Source: Planctomycetaceae bacterium
Lineage (GTDB): Bacteria; Planctomycetota; Planctomycetia; Pirellulales; Pirellulaceae
Reading direction: 5' to 3'
Assembly: GCA_021298315.1 (NCBI GenBank)
Contig: JAJTFC010000005.1
Span: forward strand, 17,435 to 81,434
Length of the DNA: 64,000 nucleotides
Under the pieces are notes generated by a model that did not search any database, had not been told where the DNA came from, and saw nothing but the letters and a program-made list of their open reading frames with translations. Both the position numbers and the translations under genes were made by a program. How positions within the stretch are numbered: the first letter of the stretch is position 1; every line of letters begins with the position of its first letter. Shown piece after piece: positions 16,186-24,786 of the stretch.

Positions 16186-17625
16186 TTATCCAATCCATTC
16201 TGGGATGACTCGTCCGTGGACATCGGTGAGTCTAAAGTCGCGACCCGCATAGCGGTAAGTCAGCTTGGTGTGGTCGAAGCCCATTAGATGCAGCATCGTT
16301 GCGTGCAAGTCGTGCACATGCACGCGGTTCTCGACCGATTTGAATCCGAAATCGTCGGTTGATCCATAAGCTTGACCACCTTTGACTCCACCGCCGGCGA
16401 GCCAACAGGTAAAACCATAATGGTTGTGATCTCTACCGCTAATGGTTCCCTCATTGGCCCCTTTTTGAGGAAGCTCGACGGTAGGAGTTCGTCCGAACTC
16501 ACCACCCCAGAGCACCAAGGTCTCTTCGAGCAAACCGTGTTGTTCTAGGTCCGTTAGCAGCGCCGCGATCGCTTGGTCGGATTCCCCCGCGAGCTTTTTG
16601 TGCCCTTCAAAGATCTTGTCGTGGTTATCCCAAGGTTGACCTTGGCCATGCCACAGTTGCACGACCCGCACCCCGCGTTGAATGAGCTTTCTTGCGATAA
16701 GCATTTGACGGCCTTGAACGCCCGGTCCGTACATATCGAGGATATGTTGGGGCTCTTTGGATACGTCGAATACATCCATCGCTTCTTCTTGCATACGATA
16801 AGCCAGTTCCATCGACTGAATACGGGCTTCGAGCATCGGATCGTTGGTCCTGGATTGAATGTGCTCGGCGTTCATCCGTTGAATGATGTCCAGTTCACGG
16901 CGCTGTGCGGTGCGAGATAATTTGCGGTTGACCACATTTTCGACGAGCTTCTCGACACTCTCGTGCTTGGTGTCGATGTAGGTGCCTTGGTAAATCCCCG
17001 GCAAAAAGCCTGCTTGCCAGTTTTGGGACTCTTGGATGGGATAACCTCCTGGGCACATCGCGATAAAGGCTGGTAGGTTTTGGTTGTCGGTACCGAGTCC
17101 ATAGGTCAGCCAAGAACCGAGACTTGGCCGCACCAGTCGCGGTTCGCCACAGTTCATGAGCAACAGCGAGGGTTCGTGGTTCGGGACATCGGCATGCATA
17201 GAACGCACGACGCACAGTTTGTCGGCATGGGCACTTGCTGTCTTCTCAAAGAGTTCGCTGGCCCAAAGCCCTGATTGACCATGCTGCTTGAATTGGAAGA
17301 TAGACGGGTAGAGATTCCCAGTTTTGCGTTCGGTTCGCGGGGTCTCTCCTGGGAGCTCTTTTCCTTCGTATTTTGCAATCTCGGGTTTTGGATCCCAAGT
17401 ATCGATATGAGAAGGGCCACCGTTGGCGAAGATATGGATCAGATGCTTTGCCTTGGCGGGAAAATGGGGTGATCTAGGCAGAAGCGGGTTAGGCGAATTT
17501 TCGCTGGCAGCTAATTGCTGCATCAGGCCATTGAGGGCAATTGCCCCTAGCCCAAGGCCGCTTCGATGGAGCATCTCGCGACGCGACCAAGGTGCAAATC
17601 CAGCCGGTGTCTTGTCATCGTTCAT
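16186..17625 (-). CDS. DUF1501 domain protein (Tat-exported), paired with DUF1549 gene
   Basis: A 479-residue DUF1501 protein from the ATG at 17625; a GTG eight codons upstream is also possible. A Tat signal (WSRREMLHRSGLGLGAIAL, about 14-32) leads into the sulfatase/phosphatase-like domain. Recognisable motifs are FANGGPSHIDTWDPKPE, LVLWGGEFGRTP, SGRDHNHYGFTCWLAGGG and HVHDLHATMLHLMGFDHTK, ending LTDVHGRVI. It lies 33 bases after the DUF1549/DUF1553 gene on the same strand, the standard two-gene arrangement of planctomycetes. The pair is usually interpreted as part of extracellular degradation or surface processing, but no reaction has been assigned and I infer none. The 3' end converges on the Rpn gene, 23 bases away. 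Confidence 0.88.
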   Translation of the reverse strand: MNDDKTPAGFAPWSRREMLHRSGLGLGAIALNGLMQQLAASENSPNPLLPRSPHFPAKAKHLIHIFANGGPSHIDTWDPKPEIAKYEGKELPGETPRTERKTGNLYPSIFQFKQHGQSGLWASELFEKTASAHADKLCVVRSMHADVPNHEPSLLLMNCGEPRLVRPSLGSWLTYGLGTDNQNLPAFIAMCPGGYPIQESQNWQAGFLPGIYQGTYIDTKHESVEKLVENVVNRKLSRTAQRRELDIIQRMNAEHIQSRTNDPMLEARIQSMELAYRMQEEAMDVFDVSKEPQHILDMYGPGVQGRQMLIARKLIQRGVRVVQLWHGQGQPWDNHDKIFEGHKKLAGESDQAIAALLTDLEQHGLLEETLVLWGGEFGRTPTVELPQKGANEGTISGRDHNHYGFTCWLAGGGVKGGQAYGSTDDFGFKSVENRVHVHDLHATMLHLMGFDHTKLTYRYAGRDFRLTDVHGRVIPEWIG

Positions 17626-17658
17626 GGAAGTTGATCTTTGCAGGGGCACTTTGGGTGA

Positions 17659-20268
17659 TTAATCGATAAAACAAAACTCATTGGTCAGCAGCAGAGCTTG
17701 GGCTGCTTGCTCCCAGACCCCGAGCGGTCGGGCCAGTTCACCGCGAAAATCCCGTTCGCTATTGGCTTTCGAGCGAGATTCGTCGGGCGGAATGATTCGG
17801 ACTTTCCATTCAAAGGAGTCGGAGTTCGCATCGCTGTTGCTGTCGGTGACAAAGTCGATCGTATCGCCTGGCTCTACATGGATGTCATCGATGTGAGTCG
17901 GAGAGCTCGTGTGCAGGACTGTCCATTGCCCAAGTTTTTCTTTGCCTCGCAGGACGATGGTTCCACGCACTCCATTGCCTTGCTCGGCAGGATGCCTTAG
18001 GAGTCCTCGGATCCGCAGATCGGCTGGCTCCATTGCGGTCCAGCGGCGAACAACCGATTGATCGATCCGTCCCCCAGGATGGCCTCCTTGGGCGCTTAGA
18101 AAAGCCCAATCGAGCTTGGGATCAGGAAGTTCGTCGTTGGTGCCTTGCCAGCGATTCTGATGGAATCGAGGAAGTGTTTGGAAGTTTTCGATCGAGCCGG
18201 TTTCGGGGTTTAGGCTAGCGGTGCCGTAGGACCAGCGATTTTCAGGCAGATCCGGTGCGGAATCCCCCGATGCTTGGAGGATCTCCAGAAACCATTGCTT
18301 TTCTTGAGGGCTGGGAGCTCTAGCCAGTACCCGTCGGAACAGTGCGTCGATGCCTGCATCGGTTCCCAGGGATGCGGACTCTTGCCCAAGGCTGCCGAGC
18401 ATCGACAGTACCATATCGCTGTTCATGAGCACCAAACCTTGCTGAGGCACGGTTGTTTGAGGTCGCATCGGGGCGTGGGCATCGGGGCTTGCCAAATCGA
18501 AAGTCCGGAACAGTTGAGGTAGGTTTTGCCTGTCGATGTAGGCATACACCGTTCGTCGCTTAGGGAACGGAGTTTCAGTTATTTTAACGCTCGGTCCACC
18601 GATAGCCGGATCGAGTTGTCCGGTGGCCAGTAGCAACGCATCGCGAAGGGATTCAAAATCCATGCGCTTGCGTTGAGCGCGCCACCAAAGTCGGTTTTCT
18701 GGATCGATCGCAAATGCCTCTTCGCGATGGAGGCTTTGTTGTCTATAAGTGCGGCTTAGTACCATTCGGCGGAGGATTTTCTTGGTCGACCAGCCTTCTT
18801 GGATGAAATCCCAAGCCAAAGAATCCAGAACAAACTGTTGCAACGGAGGTTCGCATCGGATCCCGAAATCGCTGGGGGTATCGACCAATGGCAAACCGAA
18901 GATCCAACCCCAGAGTCGATTCACATACACGCGGGCCGTGAGAGGGTTTTTCGGATCGACGATCGCTTCGGCCATCTCGAGCCTTCCACTACCTGTCTTC
19001 ATTTCAGCTTCCACATGGCTTGCGAGAAACCCAAAGAATTTTCGGGGGACTTCTGGACCATGGTTGCCTGGATTCCCCCGAATGAAAATCTTGGTCGCTC
19101 CTTGTTCGGGTTTGTCCACCAGTCGCATCGGTGAAGGTTCACCCAGTGGTTCGGTGCTATCGAGCATTGCACCGTGAAGAGAGTAATAATCGGCCATGCT
19201 CACAGGATCGAACTTGTGATCGTGGCATCGAGCGCATGAGGCCGTCACGCCCATGAGTCCGCGCGTGATCAGATCGATTCGATCGTCGGCAATGTCGTGA
19301 GGATTGTTCAGGAATCGTCTGCCGAGTGTCAGCATGCCCATTGCGTCAAGATTGCCGGCCTTGTTCTCAGGGTCTGTTCGATCGGCAATCAACTGAAATC
19401 GCAAGAACTCGTTGTAGGGAACATCGGAATTGAAGGATCGAATCAACCAATCGCGGTATTTGAAAGCGTGTTCGTACTCTCGGTTCTCTTGAAAGACGTA
19501 ACCTTTGTTATCTGCGTAGCGAGCGACATCCATCCAGCGACGAGCCATCCGTTCACCGAAGTGAGGCGACTGCAAAAGCGAATCGACCAGTTGCACATAC
19601 CAGTCTTCGGACGGATTTTGGACAACCTGTTCGAGCTGCGAGTGCGTCGGAGGCATTCCGAGCAGATCGTAGTAGAGTCGTTTCGCAAGTGTTCGGCGAT
19701 CGGCAAGCGGAGAGAAGCTTAGACCTTTTTCCGCAAGCTTTTGGGCGATCGAGCGGTCGATGCTATCGGAGTCGATGCCCAGATCTCCAACCGGTGGCAC
19801 TTGTGCGGGAGCTTCAAGTGGGTGATAAGCCCAGTGCAAAGCGGCTTTCTGTGCGATGCTCATGGTCGGTTCGTTGTTGGTGGGCATCTCCTCCTTGCGG
19901 GGATCCGTCGCACCCTCGGCGATCCATTGTTTGAAGTCGGCGATCTGCTCATTGGTGAGCTTTGAGTCGGGGGGCATTTGAAAGCCCGAGTCGTTGTACT
20001 CGATGGCTTTGATCAGGAGGCTCTCGTTGGGATTTCCAGCCAAGAGAGCGGGTCCCAAGCTTCCGCCTCTTGCGATCGATGGAGCGGAGTCTAATCGCAA
20101 TTTACCGCCGAGTTCATTGGGCTTGGTCTGCGAACTATGGCACTCGTAACAGCGCTCGACGAGCACTGGTCTGATTTTAGACTCGAAAAAATCGAGTTTG
20201 GGATCTTGAGCGATGGCCCACTGGCTTAGGCAGTTGGCAAGCAAGATCAGTGAACATACAAAACGCAT
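17659..20268 (-). CDS. DUF1549/DUF1553 protein with N-terminal planctomycete cytochrome c domain
   Basis: An 869-residue exported protein. After a signal peptide (about 1-20, ending SQWAIAQ) comes a planctomycete-type cytochrome c domain with the haem motif CYECH near residue 40 and GFQMPPDSKLT, the usual axial-Met region, near 93-103. DUF1549 follows (about 165-370, with GERMARRWMDVARYADNKGY and CARCHDHKFDPVS, a second CxxCH). DUF1553 comes next (about 430-640, with NPLTARVYVNRLWGWIFG and SRTYRQQS). The tail from about 690 carries an extra beta-rich region not found in the shorter homologue at 35056-37434. It is co-directional with the DUF1501 gene behind it. The biochemical role is unproven for the family. 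Confidence 0.9.
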   Translation of the reverse strand: MRFVCSLILLANCLSQWAIAQDPKLDFFESKIRPVLVERCYECHSSQTKPNELGGKLRLDSAPSIARGGSLGPALLAGNPNESLLIKAIEYNDSGFQMPPDSKLTNEQIADFKQWIAEGATDPRKEEMPTNNEPTMSIAQKAALHWAYHPLEAPAQVPPVGDLGIDSDSIDRSIAQKLAEKGLSFSPLADRRTLAKRLYYDLLGMPPTHSQLEQVVQNPSEDWYVQLVDSLLQSPHFGERMARRWMDVARYADNKGYVFQENREYEHAFKYRDWLIRSFNSDVPYNEFLRFQLIADRTDPENKAGNLDAMGMLTLGRRFLNNPHDIADDRIDLITRGLMGVTASCARCHDHKFDPVSMADYYSLHGAMLDSTEPLGEPSPMRLVDKPEQGATKIFIRGNPGNHGPEVPRKFFGFLASHVEAEMKTGSGRLEMAEAIVDPKNPLTARVYVNRLWGWIFGLPLVDTPSDFGIRCEPPLQQFVLDSLAWDFIQEGWSTKKILRRMVLSRTYRQQSLHREEAFAIDPENRLWWRAQRKRMDFESLRDALLLATGQLDPAIGGPSVKITETPFPKRRTVYAYIDRQNLPQLFRTFDLASPDAHAPMRPQTTVPQQGLVLMNSDMVLSMLGSLGQESASLGTDAGIDALFRRVLARAPSPQEKQWFLEILQASGDSAPDLPENRWSYGTASLNPETGSIENFQTLPRFHQNRWQGTNDELPDPKLDWAFLSAQGGHPGGRIDQSVVRRWTAMEPADLRIRGLLRHPAEQGNGVRGTIVLRGKEKLGQWTVLHTSSPTHIDDIHVEPGDTIDFVTDSNSDANSDSFEWKVRIIPPDESRSKANSERDFRGELARPLGVWEQAAQALLLTNEFCFID

Positions 20269-20342
20269 GGAGGTAGTTTTTTGGGGTAGGGGAGGGTAGC
20301 CAACTGCTTAGCAAGAGTATCGGCTAGTCTCTGGGATTTCGG

Positions 20343-20374
20343 CCAAGGAAGCCTGGGTGAGCCTTGGGTTTTTT
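20343..20374 (+). terminator. Possible rho-independent terminator
   Basis: CCAAGG (20343-20348) and CCTTGG (20362-20367) form a 6-bp stem with a 13-base loop, followed one base later by six T residues. No plus-strand gene ends just before it, so its role is unclear; it may shield tRNA-Leu from upstream antisense reading. The 300-base gap around it (20269-20568) holds nothing else that I can support. Confidence 0.35.
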
Positions 20375-20568
20375 AGGATCAAAGCTTGCAATTTGAACCC
20401 GAGAGGACTGATCCATTGTAGATAAAAACCAAAGAAAACCAAGCTCGAAGCTGGGGCTCCGAGGGGTTTGGAACCATTGGCAAAGAGGTTTCCAACGGGT
20501 GCTGTTTTGCGTTTCCCTGCCTGAGCATTATTGGGTAAACTTAAGACCATACCATCGGATTGTTGCAT

Positions 20569-20655
20569 GTCGCTGTGGCGAAATGGCAGACGCATTGGAC
20601 TTAAAATCCAAGGACCTCTGATAGGGTCGTGTGGGTTCGACTCCCACCAGCGACA
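20569..20655 (+). tRNA. tRNA-Leu (anticodon UAA)
   Basis: The acceptor stem is GTCGCTG paired with CAGCGAC. The anticodon stem TTGGA/TCCAA encloses loop CTTAAAA, giving anticodon TAA. A long variable arm (ACCTCTGATAGGGT) marks a class II tRNA, and the T-arm is GTGGG-TTCGACT-CCCAC. CCA is not encoded; the discriminator base is A. It lies immediately upstream of hemG. Confidence 0.95.
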
Positions 20656-20687
20656 CTCCGAAGTGCAGAGAACTGGACGCAGATCGC

Positions 20688-22136
20688 ATGAATCGAATCG
20701 CAGTGGTCGGAGCGGGCATCAGCGGACTAGCGACTGCTTGGTATTTGTCTCGTAGCGGACACCGCGTCGAGGTCTTCGAAGCTCAGGATCGCATCGGTGG
20801 GGTGATCGACACGATCGCCGTTGGGATCGGCAGCGACTCTTTTGCCGATCCTTTGTTGATCGAATGCGGAGCCGACAACTTTGCAACTCTCATGCCCGAT
20901 GCCTGGGATCTAGTGCGCCAGATGGGCTTGGAGTCGGAGTTTATCACACCCAAGAAGGACTATCGGATCGCTCAGGTGGTTTGTCGTGGCCGGTTGTATC
21001 CTATCCCCAACGGTTTTTCGCTCATGCAACCGACTCGGATGGGGTCGATCTTGGCCACGCCGATCTTGAGTCTGGCCGGCAAGTTTCGGGTGTTAAAAGA
21101 AGCGTTTGTTCCGCCAAGGCCAGATGGTCAAGACGAGAGCGTCGAGTCGTTTGCGATTCGGCGTCTAGGGCGTGAATGTTTCGAGCGGTTGGTCGAACCG
21201 ATTGTCGGTGGAATATTTACAGCTCAAGCCGATAAGCTCAGCATGCAAGCGGCGATGCCACAGTTCCTACGCATGGAACGCGAGCATGGGAGTTTGATTC
21301 GTGCGGCATTTGCCAAGCGTCGTCAACAAACCGCCGAGACCCGATCGGCCCGAGAGGCCTCGGGCGCTAGGTATGATCAATTCACTGCACCGAAGTTAGG
21401 GATGAAATGGTGGTTGGACAAGCTCGCAGAGCCACTTGAAAAAAGCCTCCATTTGAGCCATCGTGTGGAAACGTTAGAACGCAGCCAGGAGTCTGGTTGG
21501 AATTTGAAAGTGGTCAGCCGAGTAGATAAATCCTCGCGGATCGAGAGATTCGACAGGGTTTGTTTGGCTCTTCCTGGCTATGCAGCCGGTGCGTTGCTTA
21601 AGGATATCGACGCATCGTTGGCAAGTGGACTTGAATCGATCCCGTACGCTTCGTCTGCCATCGCTGTGCTTGCTCTCAAGCGGGATGAGATTCGTCCAGA
21701 GGCGCTTTGTTTTGGTTCGATCGCTCCGACGATCGAGAAGCGAAATTGTTTGGCTGTCAGTTTGTCGAGCGAGAAGTATGCCGGACGTTGTCCAGACGAT
21801 ACGGTTATCATGCGAGCCTTCATGGGTGGCGCGGTACGCCCGGAGTTGCTCGAGCATTCTGACGAGCACTTGTTGGAGCTGGCGTTTGCCGAGGTGAAGG
21901 CATTGTTTGGGGTCAAGACAAAGCCTAGTTATCAGCGGCTTGTCCGATGGAATCGGGCGATGCCACAGTACCATGTCGGTCATGTGCAGAGAGTCGCAAG
22001 CATAAGAGAGCTGATGGCGAGGTATCCCGGGTTGGCATTGGCTGGAAATGCTTATGATGGCGTTGGCATACCGCAGTGCATCCGCAGCGCCAAGCAAGCA
22101 GCATCGCTGCTGAGTACGAAGCTACCGAGCCTTTAA
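20688..22136 (+). CDS. hemG: Protoporphyrinogen oxidase
   Basis: A 482-residue FAD enzyme that oxidises protoporphyrinogen IX to protoporphyrin IX in haem synthesis (oxygen-dependent HemY/PPOX type). The N-terminus has the dinucleotide fold VVGAGISGLATAWYLSRSGH, then VFEAQDRIGGVIDT. PPOX features follow, including RRLGRECFERLVEPIVGGIF (about 160-180) and a C-terminal FAD segment GLALAGNAYDGVGIPQCI. I start at the ATG at 20688, because the next upstream start in this frame lies inside the tRNA-Leu gene. No other haem-biosynthesis gene is in this window. The 3' end faces the ceramidase gene across repeat copy C. Confidence 0.93.
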   Translation: MNRIAVVGAGISGLATAWYLSRSGHRVEVFEAQDRIGGVIDTIAVGIGSDSFADPLLIECGADNFATLMPDAWDLVRQMGLESEFITPKKDYRIAQVVCRGRLYPIPNGFSLMQPTRMGSILATPILSLAGKFRVLKEAFVPPRPDGQDESVESFAIRRLGRECFERLVEPIVGGIFTAQADKLSMQAAMPQFLRMEREHGSLIRAAFAKRRQQTAETRSAREASGARYDQFTAPKLGMKWWLDKLAEPLEKSLHLSHRVETLERSQESGWNLKVVSRVDKSSRIERFDRVCLALPGYAAGALLKDIDASLASGLESIPYASSAIAVLALKRDEIRPEALCFGSIAPTIEKRNCLAVSLSSEKYAGRCPDDTVIMRAFMGGAVRPELLEHSDEHLLELAFAEVKALFGVKTKPSYQRLVRWNRAMPQYHVGHVQRVASIRELMARYPGLALAGNAYDGVGIPQCIRSAKQAASLLSTKLPSL

Positions 22137-22208
22137 TGAAGGTAACTTACCCCGAATCATTCCTTAGAAACCTCTCGTTGAAACATAGAGTAATTCAGGA
22201 TTTTTAGT

Positions 22209-22410
22209 GGTCCTTCAGGTATTTTAGTGGGTAGAAGCTCGGCTTTCTCGTACTCAGCCTCGCGGTACTCGTACTCGTACTCGTACTCGAAAACGCCTGA
22301 ATCGATTCAATTCGATCGCCTTTTAAGGGAGCGGGACGACAGGGTGTTGGCCTTCGAATGTCGACTCAATTCCAATACTTCCCTTCGAGTACGAGTACCA
22401 TTTCATTGAG
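22209..22410 (+). repeat. Dispersed GTACTC-type element, copy C
   Basis: Located between the convergent hemG and ceramidase genes. The left part (GGTATTTTAGTGGGTAGAA, then CTCGGCTTTCTCGTACTCAG, an array of four GTACTC units at 22265-22289, then AAAACGCCTGAATCGATTCA) is nearly identical to copy B read in the other direction. The right part carries the opposed array TTCGAGTACGAGTACC near 22385-22400. The left terminus GGTCCTTCAGG is a two-mismatch version of copy B's terminal repeat; no matching right terminus is seen, so this copy may be truncated. Confidence 0.72.
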
Positions 22411-22420
22411 TAGCCTGTAT

Positions 22421-23794
22421 TTATTTGACTTCTAGGAGTTGATTCATCGCATCGATCAACACCGGCTCGACCGATGGATCGACGCAGCTTGATGATTGTT
22501 GGGTTTCGTAACCCCCTTCGCTATAAGCGATCTGTGTTCCGATGTAACCAGGCCCATAGTCGCCGTAAGCTGCCATCATGACCTTGAGGTCTGGACGCAT
22601 TTTTTTAGCTGCCAACTGGTATTCGACGAACAACTCACCTGGCATGTGTAGGCATCGGGCTTTACCGACACCAAGGCAGGAAATTTCGATCTTATGTCCG
22701 GCTTGAACTCTTCTGAGATAAGCCAGTTGGTCGGCCATTGATACATAACCTTTGGGGGGTGTCTCTTTGAGTTTGGTGATGAGGTTCTCTTCGACCAGAT
22801 GCCGAGCGATCGGCAGGCTCACAGGGATCTGTTGCCAAGTGATATCATCGGAGGAAAGAGGAGCTTTTTGGGTGTTGGCGTGGGCTTGCCGCATCGCGTC
22901 TGCGAGTCGGGTTGCAAGGATCATTCGGTTGGTCTGAGAGCCATCGTTGTATTTTCCTGCAGTGACGTTGCCGCCGGCACCGTTGAAGTGCACATGCAGA
23001 GTGTTGTTGAGATCCTGGCCTCGAATGAATCGAGCGATTCCTGGGAAATCCGGGCTAGGAATTCCTCGTAGGTAGTAGCTCTGTGGATGGCAAGCGTAGT
23101 AGCTCAGCACCGCGATGGGTTGATCCTCTTTCCAGAAGCTCAACAATGAGACGACTGGATCGATGACACCTTCGGGCTCGGCTCGAACAGCCGGATCTTT
23201 GGTCGAGCTGGTACGAGTCGCACGGATTTTGCCATCGGGGCCAGCGATTCGACGTTGGCTTGCAACCTCTTGGACGACCGCTTCACCGACACCGTAGTGG
23301 GTAAGAGTCACTGCGTTAGGGATCGCTGCTTGGATAGCCTCGGCGGTTTTTTGGATCACCTTCCGATGGAAATCGCCGTCGAACCGCGAGTAGCCTTGGA
23401 GCTGCAACTCAGCGATAATTTTTTCGGCAGTAAAATCGCAACCGGGCGCATCGTGCTGATGAAGTGTATGAACAGCAACACGTTGCGGATTAGTGCCTGC
23501 GGCTTTGGCCAAGGCCTCGCGAAATGCATCATGTCCTTCGTTAGCAATTCCGATCCAATCGACGGCGCACAAGACGATTGGCTCCTGGGCACCCAAGATG
23601 ACGATGCCACGGCAACGCAAAGTCATCTCATCGATCCTACGCACGGGCTGATAAGCCATCGCTGAACCGATCGGTGGTGTTGCGTCGACATCAAAAATCG
23701 CAATCTTGATCGGCTCTCCGCCAAAAGTGCTACCTATGGCAAAGACGATCGAGATTGCAAAGGCAAGCGTCCAGAAGGACCGAAGGATTCTCAT
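22421..23794 (-). CDS. Neutral/alkaline ceramidase-like secreted protein
   Basis: A 457-residue exported protein with a signal peptide (about 1-25). The mature part begins [18 protein letters not shown], characteristic of the N-terminal domain of neutral/alkaline non-lysosomal ceramidase-like proteins in planctomycetes. Likely metal-binding residues are in [15 protein letters not shown] (about 108-122) and [20 protein letters not shown] (about 232-252). The segment [18 protein letters not shown] is also typical. It is shorter than full ceramidases and lacks their C-terminal domain, so amide hydrolysis of sphingolipids is only a family-based guess. It follows the NIPSNAP gene by 15 bases and is probably co-transcribed with it. 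Confidence 0.82.
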   Translation of the reverse strand: MRILRSFWTLAFAISIVFAIGSTFGGEPIKIAIFDVDATPPIGSAMAYQPVRRIDEMTLRCRGIVILGAQEPIVLCAVDWIGIANEGHDAFREALAKAAGTNPQRVAVHTLHQHDAPGCDFTAEKIIAELQLQGYSRFDGDFHRKVIQKTAEAIQAAIPNAVTLTHYGVGEAVVQEVASQRRIAGPDGKIRATRTSSTKDPAVRAEPEGVIDPVVSLLSFWKEDQPIAVLSYYACHPQSYYLRGIPSPDFPGIARFIRGQDLNNTLHVHFNGAGGNVTAGKYNDGSQTNRMILATRLADAMRQAHANTQKAPLSSDDITWQQIPVSLPIARHLVEENLITKLKETPPKGYVSMADQLAYLRRVQAGHKIEISCLGVGKARCLHMPGELFVEYQLAAKKMRPDLKVMMAAYGDYGPGYIGTQIAYSEGGYETQQSSSCVDPSVEPVLIDAMNQLLEVK

Positions 23795-23809
23795 GATCGG
23801 TTGTTTGAA

Positions 23810-24652
23810 CTACTTAAGCGGTGAGAAGCTCGTAGGTTTAAGGAACCAACTTTTGACGCCACTGCCAACGGTCAGCGAACCACCGGCTGCTTTTTCCGAA
23901 TCGGTACGGACTTGATTCCAAGTTGGATCGTCACGGAATGAGCCAAAGGAAGCTTTCTGAGCTTCAGGCGATGCATGGGTTAAGAAGTAGACCAAAGAGT
24001 TTCCTGCAGCGGGTAGATCCTCGGTTATCTCAGCCTTGGACTGCCCGAGCGGAGAGACCGCATCGAGTAGCTCACGAGCCTTGATCGACTCACCGTTTGC
24101 AATCGACCAGTAGACGACGTTGTTCATCCCATGTTTCTTAAAGAGCGTCATCGTGTGATTGCGAAAACGGTTGTTCAATGCTGCAAGATTATTTGGAGTG
24201 CTGATGTAGGTGCGGAGTTCGAAGACTCGATTGCCGATATTTTCGACCGCAAGTTTCGGAGAGTAATCATTGCTGTTTAGGAAGATTCGGGTCACGGACT
24301 TGGTCGGTTTTTTTCCATTGACCGCGGATGCTTCGTAGGCAGCTTGCCAATCCGCATCGGCACCGAATGCGGTCCAAGCAGCATCGCAGGTTTTTCGATC
24401 AGGATGGCGCACAAGGGTCACCACTCGAGGATCGGCAGGGTCGTTGGCGACCCAGGCAGCGACGAGCTCGATTTTGTGTTTGCTGAGGAATTTGATCCCC
24501 GTGTTTTCCATGAGCTTGAGCAAATCGGCTTGCCGGCCCTCTTCGGGTGTGTAGACGCGTAGCTCATAGAGTGGATCTTGGGCAAGGGCTTGGGCACCGA
24601 TCATCAATCCTCCTACAAAGCAAGCAAGGAGCCATCCGAAAAACGTTTTCAT
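23810..24652 (-). CDS. NIPSNAP family protein (exported)
   Basis: A 280-residue protein with a signal peptide (about 1-24, ending AQALAQ) and two NIPSNAP-type ferredoxin-like domains. The first begins YELRVYTPEEGRQADLL (about 29-45) and the second VFELRTYISTPNNLAALNNR (about 142-162). The second contains the usual FKKHGMNNVVYW segment. Members of this family occur in planctomycete operons with sugar- or lipid-related genes; the activity is unknown. It is the first gene of a two-gene unit with the ceramidase-like protein and is transcribed away from the large propeller-cytochrome gene, with an inverted repeat in the shared upstream region. Confidence 0.88.
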   Translation of the reverse strand: MKTFFGWLLACFVGGLMIGAQALAQDPLYELRVYTPEEGRQADLLKLMENTGIKFLSKHKIELVAAWVANDPADPRVVTLVRHPDRKTCDAAWTAFGADADWQAAYEASAVNGKKPTKSVTRIFLNSNDYSPKLAVENIGNRVFELRTYISTPNNLAALNNRFRNHTMTLFKKHGMNNVVYWSIANGESIKARELLDAVSPLGQSKAEITEDLPAAGNSLVYFLTHASPEAQKASFGSFRDDPTWNQVRTDSEKAAGGSLTVGSGVKSWFLKPTSFSPLK

Positions 24653-24705
24653 GCTCTGGACCTGTGATTCTGGTTCGTGTGTGTGAATGCTTACGTTTCA
24701 CTAGG

Positions 24706-24740
24706 ATGCGACGTACAATCACCGCTAGTGTCCGTCGCAT
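24706..24740. promoter_or_regulatory. Inverted repeat in divergent promoter region
   Basis: ATGCGACG (24706-24713) and its exact inverse CGTCGCAT (24733-24740) are separated by 19 bases, roughly two helical turns centre to centre. They lie in the 134-base gap between the NIPSNAP (minus) and propeller-cytochrome (plus) genes. Each half is followed outward by an AT-containing string (TATACTTT on plus, CCTAGTGAAA on minus), so the halves could be divergent promoter elements or a regulator's operator. Confidence 0.5.
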
Positions 24741-24786
24741 TATACTTTGTCCAGTGCCCTTTGGGGTGTGCCTCTTTGGTGATGTC

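Noticed and set aside
20308..20595. 95-codon minus-strand frame in the gap before tRNA-Leu
   Set aside because: It overlaps the tRNA, has no recognisable motif and shows no codon bias.
20631..20687. Upstream extension of hemG
   Set aside because: It starts inside tRNA-Leu; the FAD-binding motif begins directly after the ATG at 20688.
24547..24786. 80-residue upstream extension of the propeller-cytochrome gene
   Set aside because: It overlaps the divergent NIPSNAP gene and would bury a clear signal peptide.
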